From contig NZ_JACEHH010000017.1 in NCBI RefSeq assembly GCF_014154935.1, forward strand, positions 62,001 to 126,000: a DNA stretch of 64,000 nucleotides, given 5' to 3'. A program made the translations under genes and the position numbers. Of this stretch, positions 9,870 through 19,800 are shown piece by piece (within the stretch, counting starts at the first letter, position 1; each line of letters starts with the position of its first letter). The notes under the pieces are model-generated. The model ran no database searches. It was not told the origin of the DNA and saw nothing but the letters and a program-made list of their open reading frames with translations. Origin of the DNA: Stieleria mannarensis (GTDB lineage: Bacteria; Planctomycetota; Planctomycetia; Pirellulales; Pirellulaceae).

Positions 9870-10181
9870 TGCCGTTTCGGCTCGATCCGTTCGGGCTCAA
9901 TCCGTCCCGATCGGATTGAACCACCCCGTCCGATGGCAGTCTCGGTCGCCGGCGATTCATCCGCCACGACCGAGACAGTTGTCGTGACCGGACCGCGATT
10001 TCGCCCTCCGCCCCTCGCCGGAACTCCCCCCACCTTGCGGAAAACACCGTTTTGCGAGACTCTAAGCGGCGGCGAGTTTTGTGAAGAACTCGTGAAAATC
10101 AGTTTCGAGCGGTGCCAAGTCGACACCGACCCTGACGAACACTGAATGTTCAATCCACCAAACATCACACAGGGTGTTGAG
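9870..10181. other. Intergenic region with one hairpin
   Basis: No gene recognised. A perfect 8-bp inverted repeat, TCAATCCG / CGGATTGA (9897-9904 and 9912-9919, 7-base loop), begins 28 bp after the DUF1559 stop and could act as a weak terminator, though no T-run follows. The rest presumably holds the promoter of the following acidic lipoprotein gene; I could not pick out a convincing -35/-10 pair. Confidence 0.4.
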
Positions 10182-10412
10182 ATGCTACGCAAGTTCACAA
10201 ACGTCGCGCTGGCGTGTGCTTTTTCGGTTGCACTGATCGGTTGCGATTCCGCACAGGATTCCACCGACACAGACGAGGCCGTTGAAGTCGTCGTTGAAGA
10301 AACCGAAGAGGCGACCGAAGACGCCGCCGAGTCGGTCGAAGAAACCGCCGAAGAAGCGGAAGAAGCTGCTGAAGACGCGGCCGAAGCCGTCGAAGAAGAA
10401 GCCGCCGAATAA
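10182..10412 (+). CDS. Small acidic Ala/Glu-rich lipoprotein
   Basis: 76 residues from the ATG at 10182, which gives a clean signal sequence; an upstream in-frame ATG at 10146 would only add 12 polar residues. MLRKFTNVALACAFSVALIGC is a lipoprotein signal with Cys21 lipidated. The mature 55 residues are almost entirely Glu, Ala, Asp, Thr and Val in a quasi-repeat of EE(T/A)xE(x)A, likely an extended acidic helix. Such Ala/Glu lipoproteins may space or brace the envelope (inference). A clear terminator follows at 10462-10498. Confidence 0.7.
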   Translation: MLRKFTNVALACAFSVALIGCDSAQDSTDTDEAVEVVVEETEEATEDAAESVEETAEEAEEAAEDAAEAVEEEAAE

Positions 10413-10461
10413 GAAGACGCCGATGGTTCGCCTCGCGCGAATCGGCCGGAATCAAGATTGA

Positions 10462-10498
10462 ACACCGAGGGCACGCCTTCCCGGCATGCCCTCGGTGT
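10462..10498 (+). terminator. Rho-independent-type terminator hairpin
   Basis: A perfect 12-bp stem, ACACCGAGGGCA (10462-10473) with TGCCCTCGGTGT (10487-10498), encloses a 13-base loop and is followed by a short GTTTAA. It lies 50 bp after the acidic lipoprotein stop. The T-run is short, as is common in this group. Confidence 0.75.
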
Positions 10499-10541
10499 GT
10501 TTAATCGCACGTCGATGTCGAACCCTCAGGCGATTCCTCCC

Positions 10542-10594
10542 TCGCTGCTCCGCAGCGACCCCGGGCGGCTCAAGCCTGGACACCAACGCCGCTA
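10542..10594. repeat. Dispersed hairpin repeat at a sulfatase 3' end (copy 1)
   Basis: Holds the stem TCGCTGC-TCC-GCAGCGA (10542-10558), then at 10565-10589 a 25-base block (GCGGCT-C-AAGCCTGGACACC...) that matches 46492-46516 at 24 of 25 positions. On the minus strand the element abuts the stop codon of the sulfatase gene (CGG TAG CG). Copy 2 lies at the 3' end of the other sulfatase gene, in the same relation. Confidence 0.75.
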
Positions 10595-12124
10595 CCGAAA
10601 CGGTTCTTCCCGCGGCGGCCACGCATCATAATGCTCTGCCGTCTCGCCCGACCAATACGGGGACGAGCCCCACAGCGGCACCGTCGGAAGCGACGATTCC
10701 CATTTCCCGAGCAGCCGAAACAGCTGATCGGTCCGCGCCGTTTCTCGACGCGACAAATCGTCGGCTTCACCGACATCGCTGGCCACGCGAAACAATTCTG
10801 CCTGGCGATGCGAGGGACGGACCAACTTGTCCGCGCCATCAAGCACCGCCGCCTGGCCTTGCAATCGCCAGTACAAACGCCGTGGCGGTCCCGCGTCCTT
10901 ACCGGCAAGTTGCGGCAAGACATCGATCCCATCATGGGGTCCCGCCAGGGCGATCATGCGTTTGCGATTCCGTGCGTCTTCATGGGACATCGGTTCGGCC
11001 AGCGGCAACGCCTCCGAGCCGGCCGCCGCCATGAACGTGGGCAACAAGTCCAACGCGCTGACGACGGCATCACAGCGCGATCCGGCGGGGATCTTCGCGG
11101 GCCAAGTCCAGATCATCGGCACGCGGATCCCGCCTTCACGCAAACAACCCTTCACGCCACGCAGCGGCCCGTTCCAACTGGCATTGTTGGTCGCACCTCC
11201 GTTGTCCGAAAAGAACACCACCATCGTGTTTTCCCACTGGCCGGTCTGCTCCAGATAGTCACGGATCCGGCCGACGCCGCGATCGAGTGCGAACATCATC
11301 GCGGCATATGTTCGTCGCTTCTTATCGCCCAGATGCGAAAACCGCTGCAGGTCCTCCGGCGTCGCGTGCATCGGCGTGTGCGGTGCGTTGTAAGAAAAGA
11401 ACACAAACCACGGCTTGTTCGGCTCCGCGTGCTGCCGTGTGTCAATAAACCGCAGCCCTTCGTCGGTGAAGAAGTCGGTCAGGTAGTCGCTTGAAAACGA
11501 CTCGAGCCGCTGGCCGTTGCGTTCAATGACATGCTTCATCGTCGCTGGAAAGTAGTGGTGACTTCCGGTCAACATCCCGCAGAAGTGATCGAAACCACGA
11601 ACATTGGGATGGAAGCCTTCGCCCATGCCCAGGTGCCACTTGCCGATCAGTGCGGTGGCATAGCCGGCGGCACGCAGATGATCGCCGAGCGTCTTTTCAT
11701 TCGGCGGCAACCCCAACAGCTCCGGCCGCGTCGCATAGTGGGACGCCGCGGCATTCAAGTTGCCTTCGTATCCGAACCGCCTCGGATCACGACCCGTCAT
11801 CAACCCGGCCCGCGACGGCGAGCAAACCGCGCTGGCGACATACGCCTGCGTGCACAACACTCCCGCATCGGCCAACCGATCCAAATTCGGCGTCCGCAAC
11901 GTCTCGCTGCCCATGCAGCCCATGTCCCCGTACCCCATGTCATCGGCCAGGATCACAACGATGTTGGGCGGTGTGGCGGATTCGCCTCTAGCAGCACAAA
12001 CGCCCAAAGTTTGTGTTAACAGCCCGACCACCGCAAACAAGACCACTGTAGTATTTGCGCGGAATAAACGACGCAGCAATAACACGCCGCACCCCGTCTG
12101 CGTCGAGGCGATGAGGTGAGTCAT
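10592..12124 (-). CDS. Secreted arylsulfatase-type sulfatase
   Basis: 510 residues from the ATG at 12124, chosen because it leads to a signal peptide (hydrophobic 23-45); the frame stays open to 12394, and an ATG at 12136 is also possible. The alkaline-phosphatase-fold sulfatase signature is complete: metal-binding ADD (60-62), CSPSRAG at 101-107 where Cys101 would be converted to formylglycine (CxPxR), GKWHLG, and a later FSDNGG metal site. It probably removes sulfate esters from algal or host polysaccharides outside the cytoplasm. The exact substrate cannot be read from the sequence. The stop codon coincides with a dispersed repeat. Confidence 0.93.
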   Translation of the reverse strand: MTHLIASTQTGCGVLLLRRLFRANTTVVLFAVVGLLTQTLGVCAARGESATPPNIVVILADDMGYGDMGCMGSETLRTPNLDRLADAGVLCTQAYVASAVCSPSRAGLMTGRDPRRFGYEGNLNAAASHYATRPELLGLPPNEKTLGDHLRAAGYATALIGKWHLGMGEGFHPNVRGFDHFCGMLTGSHHYFPATMKHVIERNGQRLESFSSDYLTDFFTDEGLRFIDTRQHAEPNKPWFVFFSYNAPHTPMHATPEDLQRFSHLGDKKRRTYAAMMFALDRGVGRIRDYLEQTGQWENTMVVFFSDNGGATNNASWNGPLRGVKGCLREGGIRVPMIWTWPAKIPAGSRCDAVVSALDLLPTFMAAAGSEALPLAEPMSHEDARNRKRMIALAGPHDGIDVLPQLAGKDAGPPRRLYWRLQGQAAVLDGADKLVRPSHRQAELFRVASDVGEADDLSRRETARTDQLFRLLGKWESSLPTVPLWGSSPYWSGETAEHYDAWPPREEPFR

Positions 12125-12320
12125 ACTGAATCCCATGGAGGACACGAGGCTGGTTTTCAAAAGTTGTTGGGCAAACATCTCAGGCGGTCGATTGCTCGGG
12201 TAAACTGCAAGTTGGAATACGGTCAGATCTTGGCTCTGCAGGCATGAGATTGTACGGTTCTCGAAGCCCTCGTTGCAGGACGGTGGGCAAGTCGATGGGG
12301 GCGAAATGATCGCACTCCGA

Positions 12321-12351
12321 AATTGTTTTGCCCCCATAATTTTGCCGCCCC
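12321..12351 (-). repeat. GGGGCAAAA-type dispersed repeat (copy 1)
   Basis: On the minus strand this reads two imperfect tandem copies of GGGGCAAAAC-(G/A)AT type (a GGCAAAATTAT unit, then GGGGGCAAAACAATT). The same arrangement occurs at 40266-40293. It lies about 200 bp upstream of the sulfatase start. Function unknown; it looks like a short multicopy intergenic element. Confidence 0.55.
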
Positions 12352-12488
12352 TTCGAGCATGGGCAATGATCTTGCCATTAGACCAAGAGGACATATAGGA
12401 CGTATGGGTCCCGTCTGTCCAATAAACTGATGATTGACCAGTTCTTTCCCTGATTCTTGTTAACGACTTCCGGTCGCGTTCGGCATAC

Positions 12489-12852
12489 GCGCAACCGACA
12501 GCTGTTTCAAATCAGGCGTACGGATGGACGAGAATCAGCACCTATGCTCGCACCCCGGCGATCGACCAGCTGGCCAACGAACGGACGCGTTTCACTCAGT
12601 TCTATGTGACCGGAGTAACGTGTAATCCCAGCCGCACGGGACTGATAACCGGGTTGTTCCCGGCTCGATTTCCGAAGTACGCACCTTCGCGCATGAGTTC
12701 CGCGAGGCCGGCTACGCCACTGCCATCGCGGGTAAGTGGCAACTCGGTAAGTTCGACGAATACCCGGATCACGCCGCCGATCGGGATCGCCTTCAAAAGA
12801 TTCTCGATGACTTCATGGCCATCGAACCCGAATACAAGAAGGATTCCCTAAA
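12489..12852 (+). pseudogene. Decayed sulfatase fragment
   Basis: Translation gives sulfatase blocks in two different frames. The first runs to about 12690 and reads YGWTRISTYARTPAIDQLAN, then FYVTGVTCNPSRTGLITG, which holds the CxPSR active-site motif. From about 12690 the neighbouring frame continues with HEFREAGYATAIAGKWQLGK and later DRLQKILDDFMAIEPEYKKD. The step between the two halves is too short for an intact sulfatase, so there is a deletion plus frameshift. The N-terminal signal and metal site and the whole C-terminal half are missing. It lies head-to-head with the intact sulfatase at 10592 but is not a simple copy of it (CNPSRTG against CSPSRAG). Confidence 0.8.
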
Positions 12853-12872
12853 TAACGCCTGCCGTGTTCATT

Positions 12873-13619
12873 TTAGATCGCGTGATTTCGGCGGAACTTG
12901 TCTAGAGTTTCGATCCGTTCCGGGCTAAGGCTTACATTTCGGTGCGAAACATGATTCGCCGAAAGTCTTGGCAACTTCCGCTTCACTTGTCTGCCGCGAC
13001 GCGCACGCCCCCGCAAATGCCCCATGCACAAGAAGGAGAGCGCGATGGCAAGACTGGACGGTTCGGGGACGACCGACGAAGACGCGAAGACTGCATTCGG
13101 GGAAGTCGAAGTGGCAGTAACAATGGCATCGTATTCAACTACGGGCGAAAGCGTGGGGTTGTCGAGCAGCAGCGTCGTGGCGTCGACCGACAGGACCAAC
13201 TCTCCGATGTAAGTCGCGCTGGTTTGCACGACCACGTTGGCAACCAGATTGTTGATGCCAGGCGTCACATCTACCGGTGAGAAGTCGAAATCGGATAGCA
13301 CAAGGCGTTGAGCCATCGACGATTCGTTGAAAACCACCGGAAAAAAGAAAGCGGATGAGGGAAAGATGTATCCAGTTGCAGGGGCAGCCGTCAATGCATC
13401 GTCAAAGAAAAAATCGATGCCAGCGGTTCCCGTGTTGCTGCTTAAAACGAGTTCGATTTGATAGGAGGCCAAATCGGTTGTCGACGGAAGCTCAACAGAC
13501 ACGTTCAATCCGGTTCCCGGTGTCAACGAATTGCCATACGTGTTGATTATCACTCCACCAAAGACCTTCGGCGCCAGAAAACTGGAGAGGAGCAAAATAT
13601 AAAGCAGTTGTTTTTTCAT
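12873..13619 (-). CDS. PEP-CTERM-type exported protein
   Basis: 248 residues. Signal peptide MKKQLLYILLLSSFLAPKVFGG; the mature region (about 22-180) is beta-rich and cysteine-free, resembling a cohesin/Ig-like fold. It ends with the sorting signal VPEPSS (184-189), hydrophobic AIALSFLCMG and a basic RGRARRGR. In the PEP-CTERM/exosortase system the C-terminal anchor is removed and the protein sorted to the surface. Unusually, about 40 residues follow the basic cluster, whereas PEP-CTERM proteins normally end there; loss of the original stop is a possible cause. No exosortase gene is in the window. Confidence 0.8.
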   Translation of the reverse strand: MKKQLLYILLLSSFLAPKVFGGVIINTYGNSLTPGTGLNVSVELPSTTDLASYQIELVLSSNTGTAGIDFFFDDALTAAPATGYIFPSSAFFFPVVFNESSMAQRLVLSDFDFSPVDVTPGINNLVANVVVQTSATYIGELVLSVDATTLLLDNPTLSPVVEYDAIVTATSTSPNAVFASSSVVPEPSSLAIALSFLCMGHLRGRARRGRQVKRKLPRLSANHVSHRNVSLSPERIETLDKFRRNHAI

Positions 13620-13855
13620 TGAAATTTCACGTTGTGTGCTGATGCAAAGATGTAGTCAAGAAACATTCAAAATCCCGGATATTGTTGATTAAACAATCGA
13701 CCGATTGAGAGCTGGGGAGAGAGTGGCAGAAAGGCGGTCATGATTGTACCTCGGGCGGCGACCGCATTGGCGGTCGCAACAGGAATTCTTTGATTACATG
13801 CATCGTGGCGTCTTGTTTGTTTGAACTACGAGTGTCATGAATTGCAGCACACCGT

Positions 13856-16800
13856 TCAGCCCTGATCGTCTGCGAGCAATTCCACCAGGCGTTCATGCTC
13901 CTCATCAAACAGCGTGACGGTTTCTTGAAGAGCCAGGTCTTGAGCTTCGCGCAGGCCATCCGCGGCGTTTGCGTCATTGTCGGCCTCTCGTCGCGCCAGT
14001 TCGGCGACGAGCGAGGCTGCGTCTTGCGGATCAGCTTGATCGAACGGACTCGGCGATCCGGACGTGAGCGGAGCACTTGAAACCGCGGCCGTGTTGCTCG
14101 CGACTGGTTCAGGAGCACTCGTTGACCGTCCAAAGGATTGGGCAACCAGAATTCGATCTCGGACGGTGATTCGTCCATCGCGGTCGAGATCGGCATTCGG
14201 ATCGAAACCGGGCATGCCTTCGCTGCGTCCGATTGCCCCCAAGACGACAAGCATGTCTGCATTGTCAACCATGCCGTTGCCGTCGGTGTCACCGCTCAAA
14301 ACATGAAATCCAAGCTGATAGTCTCCGCCAGAGAGTCCATCGGCATCGCCATCGATCCCGAACCCGGAACCGGAGGTTATCTGAATTGCGTTCAGCTTGA
14401 AAATGTAATAGCCATCCGGCAAAGTCGATTTTGATCCTGAAAAACTGTCCAACGACCATCGAAGCGTCTCGCCCGGAACTCCATCGGTGAAGTCGACAAG
14501 GAATTGATTCGGGGCGAGCGTCAACTCGCCGATTTCGCTGCCGTCGGGCGCGAAACGCAGCAATGAAACGGCATCCATGAAGACGCCTTCGTCCAGCAAG
14601 TTTGAAACGTTGGTTTCGCGATCGAATTTGATTTGCAAGGAATCGACGTAGGATCGTGATGTCAACCCGTCTTGAATCGTCGCGTCGACAATCTGCGGGC
14701 CGAACGGACCGGTCTGCGTTGCCGCATCGGCGACGTTCGGCAACGCTTCGATGTTCCCGGCGCGGTCAATGGCAACGCTAAAGAATTCGTAGTGAAAGCC
14801 TTCTTCGCCCGTGAACGTTGTCTCAAATACATCGCTCAGCCTCTGGAAGTGTCGATAGTCGCCCCCGTTGGTCGAAACGAACAGATCAACCGATGCGATT
14901 CCACTTCCGGCGTTTCCATTTCCGAGGATCGGATCGCTCGTCTCGAGCCGGAGTTCGAAGGTGGGTGCGCGTTGATTGACCGCCAGGGCAAGGACTCGGC
15001 TCTCTGGAGATTGGGAGTCGAGTGTCCAAGCTCGCGTGATGATGCCGCTGCCCGTTCCACCGGTTTGCGTGCGGATCTGCGAGAGGTCGATCGAGACTTC
15101 ATACCGCCCCTCACTGGCGACAGCGTTTTGAATCCCTTTCACGTAGAGCGTCTGTCCATCGGCGGAGATTTCGAACTCTCCAGCTTGCAACAACAGGTTG
15201 CTTCCATCGTCTTGGCGAATTGAAATCGAGTCCGTGGAGACGGAAGATGGATCGATTGGCGATGCGAATCGCACGCTGAATTCATCAAATCCTTCGCTCG
15301 CGTAAACTTCCGGTAAACCGATGATGCTGTTGAGCACAACCGGATCGGCGAGCAGGGTGAGACTGCGCGGTTCCGATCGCGTGACGTTTCCGGCAGGATC
15401 AATCACGCGTACTTCGATATCATGTCTGCCGACGGTTTCCAGATCGATTGGGATCGAGAACTGTGTGCCGCTGATCGTTTCGATCGCCAATTGGCGATCG
15501 TTGACCATATCGCGAATAACAACTGCAAGCCCGGATTCGGCAAGGTCGCCTTCGACAATCAATTGACCTGAACTGACGACGTCTCCGGCGACCGGTCGAC
15601 CGGACTCAAGGAAGACCAGATCGGCCGGCGCGACAGGCGCATCAAGGTCGATGGTCCACGAAGCCGTCATGTGACCGGAACCAGTGTTTCCGGCCAAGTC
15701 CATGATGTCGTCAGCGAAAATCGACAGTGAAAACGAAGCGATCTGGGGTGTCGCGACGAACCCTTGGGCCCAACTGATGCCAGAAATGCGATATCGTCCA
15801 CCACCCTGGTCAGAGACAACAACTCGCGAATCGTCAGCGATCAGATTGACCGTGCCAGTGTCTCGAGTCAGCCGGATGTCATCAACAGTGAATGTCGAGC
15901 GATCGATCGGCTCGCTGAACTGGACATCGATTTGCTGGACAACAATATTCCGGGGGTTGGTTGCCGGATCGATGACTTCGACGACTTCGGGATCGGTGCG
16001 GTCCAACACCCAGGACGAGGCCAGATATCCGACACCACCGGTGCCACCCAGGTCGATCAGTTGGCTGCCGTCGATCGCCAGCGTGATTGTTCCGTCGGAA
16101 TCAATCGCCGCGTCAAGGTTGCCGATCTCGTACAACGCGTTTTCAACGTGGTTGAAGGTGAGTTCGGCCGTGGAAACGGTTTCACCGTCGTCTGCCAAGA
16201 AGAAGGCATCGATCAGGGATTGCAGTTCGACATCTTCTGTCAAACGGATCTGGACTGAGCCGGGAAGTTCGTTGCTGATTCCCGTGGGGACGCCAATGAA
16301 CTCAACGGTGGCAGGTGCGGCTTCGCCTTTCACCCAAGTAAACGTTCGGGTGTTTTCGCCCGTGTTGCCGACGACATCTTCGATCGTCGAGAGGTTGACC
16401 TCAAATGCGTAAACGCCGTCTTGGGCGGTCACCTCCGCCAAATCGTCCACTCGAACCTGGTGTCCAGATTGAACGTTGATCTGGGGAATCCAGGATGTGA
16501 TCGGCTGCCCATTGAGGAGCAGTCGAAAATCGTCGGCGGAGACTGTAGCTGGGTTGATGGTTTCGTCAAATTCGACCAACAGCGAAGTTGCCGGAGCATT
16601 GATGGGTGAAGCGATGCCCGAAAACGCACGGATGTCCGGTCCGGTCACGTCTCCGTTAGAAAAGACGAGTTCGTAGCTGCCCGTGCTGTCAAAATCCAAC
16701 AGATGCAGTCGGTTTTCGTAAATGGGGCGTTGCCCCATGCCGACGAACGTGCGATCGCTTTGCCAAAAGTTCTTCATGGGCAGCAGACTGCCGTCGTCGC

Positions 16801-19800
16801 GTCGGATGGCGACCAATTCGAAGGCTCCATCGCTGGGATCGTCCAACGCCAGATAGCTCCATCCGTCTGGCATCGTTGCCGCTAGAGGGACTGTCAGGTT
16901 AGCGAGTGTCGGCGATTCGATGGTGAGCGGATCTGTTCCCATCGAAACGGGCGCCGAAGTCCCGTCGGAAAGATAGAGCGTGTCTGGAAGGTCGTCAGGA
17001 TCCGCCACATCATTGGCCAGGAAGTCAGGAATGTTGTCTATCACGCCGGACGAAGTCGCATTCACCGTGCGGATCAGTTCGTGCACCTGAACATCCTTGA
17101 TCAAACTGATGTCGGGGCGTCCGAAGTCGCTCAGGTGCTCAAAACGGGCGTTGTATTCGGTGAACAGTCCTTGCAGAGTTGATTCCATCAGGAATTCAGC
17201 CGTCCCAAGTTCACCCGGGCCCAATTCGCCGAAACTGGCAGTCAAGCTGCGTTCGGCCGGCTGTCCGTTGACGCTGGCGCCAACGATTTCAAAATCGATC
17301 AACAAGCCGTCTTCGTTCTCGATGATCTTAGGACGTGCCGATTCGATCCGCAGCTGATGAGCGATGCCCGCGCCATCGTTTCTGATTTGCACGCCGAGTG
17401 AAAACGTCTCGGTCGGTTCGATCTCGGCGGTGTACGGATCATCGCTCACCACGTCTCGCTGCCAGAAGTAATCCAGGTACAGTTCGGGGATCGGCAGTAC
17501 TTGAATGTTGATGGGGGTGAACGCCGTTTCGATGGTCCGACCATCCAACCGGTACGAGAGCGTGCCGGTGACGAAATACTCCATCGGGCCGGTGGTCGCC
17601 GCATCCGATGAGGGAACGATCAGCCACGTGACACCGCCATTTGATTCCGCAGCCAGCGTTCCGCTACCGTCGATTCCCGTCAAATCTCCGCGGGTATCGA
17701 ACGTGATTCCAAACAGGTCCGACCGGTCGGTGCCCTGCGCATCGATGATTTGGACGCTCGCCCCGAGTGATTCCAAGCTTTCCGTGTCGAACGGATTGTC
17801 GATCTCGAGATCGGCCTGAAAGGCTTGCCTTGTCTGCACCACGTCCTGGCTGACTTGCAGTCGAACGGTAGCACAATCAATGCACTCGTCACGAGTTTTG
17901 ATCGTCGGCGGTGAAAAGACTTCGATCGGACCGGGAAGGCCGCCGATCGGCACTGCAGGACCATAACTGCCTCCGAAGCCTCCCGTTGAACCGTAGCCAG
18001 CGGTTCCACCGGTGTTGCTGCTGCTGCGCGGGTTTCCGATCCGAACGGAGGTCGAACTGACCGTCGAAACCGAGCAATTCCCATCAACATTGTAAACCAG
18101 GATCGGCACTTGCCTGCACACCGTTCGAGGTCCGGATTGATAGCAGTATTGCGTCCACGCATTGATGCTGCAGGGGACGGATTCGGAATCGTTGATGCTG
18201 CCGCCCTGGCTGACAAAATGATTCACACGCGTGACCCGAACAGGAATCGTCACGCTCGAATTGGCTGGCAAGACCGGGATTGCATCGACCAGCGGAACGA
18301 TCTCGTAGAACGGATGCTCGTCAAAGAAGATGGCGATATCGGTCGCTTGGACGAGCCCATGGTTGGTGTATTTGATCTCGTAGAGTTGCGTTTCTCCGAT
18401 TCGATCGAGATCTTTCAAGTCGATGCTTGCGTCGACGACGACGACGGGTGCCGGGACATTGGTTTCAAAGGTCGCGTCGATCGTGATGCGGGTGCGATCT
18501 TCGACGGCGATTTCTTCGACGGTCCAGGTGTACTCGACGAAATCTCTGGAGATAAACGCGGTCACCTCCATCGTTTCCCCCGATTCGATTTCGACCAACT
18601 CTCGATAGCTGTCGTGATCCGCGGCACTGACTTCGAGATAGTATTTTCCGGCGGGGACATCGGTCAATAACATGGACCCGTCTGCAGCGAGATGGATCGA
18701 GGGAGAATCGCCGGTCGGCGGAGAGCTGCCGCGACTGTCAAACACGATGTCGTTGCTGATCGCATCGCGGAGAAGTAGATCCGCCGTGGTGACAAGCGGT
18801 TTGTCATTGGCGTAGTAGTAGAACTCGTCAACGACGTTGACCTTCAATCCGCCGACCTCATCGGAGATCGCGCGGATGTCAAAGCCGATCGGCAAGTTGG
18901 AATTGCTCGCCTGAACAACGATCAAACCTTGATACCGCGTCAGCGCGAGGTCCGATTGGGGGCTCAGCAGCAGCGTCACCTTGGCGGACTCGCCCGCAGC
19001 TAGGCTGTTGATCTGGCGACCGGATCCGACCGACAGCCAGCCAGCCGAGTCGGGCAGGAGAACCTCCAGAGGGCCTGACGGGGCGCCGCCTCGGTTTTCG
19101 AGAGTGAATTCGAGAACTTTTTGTTGCCCAACGGTCATCGTTGTCGTTAGTGTGCCGATGTCAGCGACCAGATGGGCCGATTCCGCCAGCAGTACCACCG
19201 AGATCGGGATCTCGAGCGTTGGTGCTTCGTTGGTGTGGATCCGCAGCACGAAACCCACGCTGCCGGGGGTCGCACCAATGCCTGTGAGGTCGTATTCGAT
19301 CTCGAAGCTCCCCGACGGCGAAACACCGGTGCTTCCCCCGGTGACGGCCGGCGTGACCGTCAGGCCACCGGTGACATCGAACGCATCAACGGTCAAACCG
19401 GTCAGGCCGACGTCGGCAAGGTTTTTGATGCGAATCGTTTGCGTGGTCGATTCCCCCAGCGGTAGGCTGATTTGATTCACGCCGCGAGTCGGCTGCAATC
19501 CCAACAACTGGAACGTGTCTTGGGGCGTCGCAGCCGTGACGCCAGGGTAGACAGCAGCCACACTGTAATTCCCGCCTTCGTTGGAGAAGGGGACGAAGGT
19601 CGTGCTGAATGCGCCATCGCTGTCGGTTGATGTTGAAATGACACGCCTCGTCCCGCGAACCCAGATTTGAATCTCGACGTCGACGGATGAAGCCGGAGTC
19701 CCGTCCGTGTTGGTGGCAACACCGGAGAGGGGAATCGAGGTGCCCACGGGTGCCGAGTCAATTGCCGCGGTCACGGTCGCGGAGTACGGTGCGGCGATCG

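Noticed and set aside
13738-14292. 184-residue minus-strand frame at the end of the giant gene
   Set aside because: It overlaps the dockerin-like region of the giant protein in another frame and lacks protein features.
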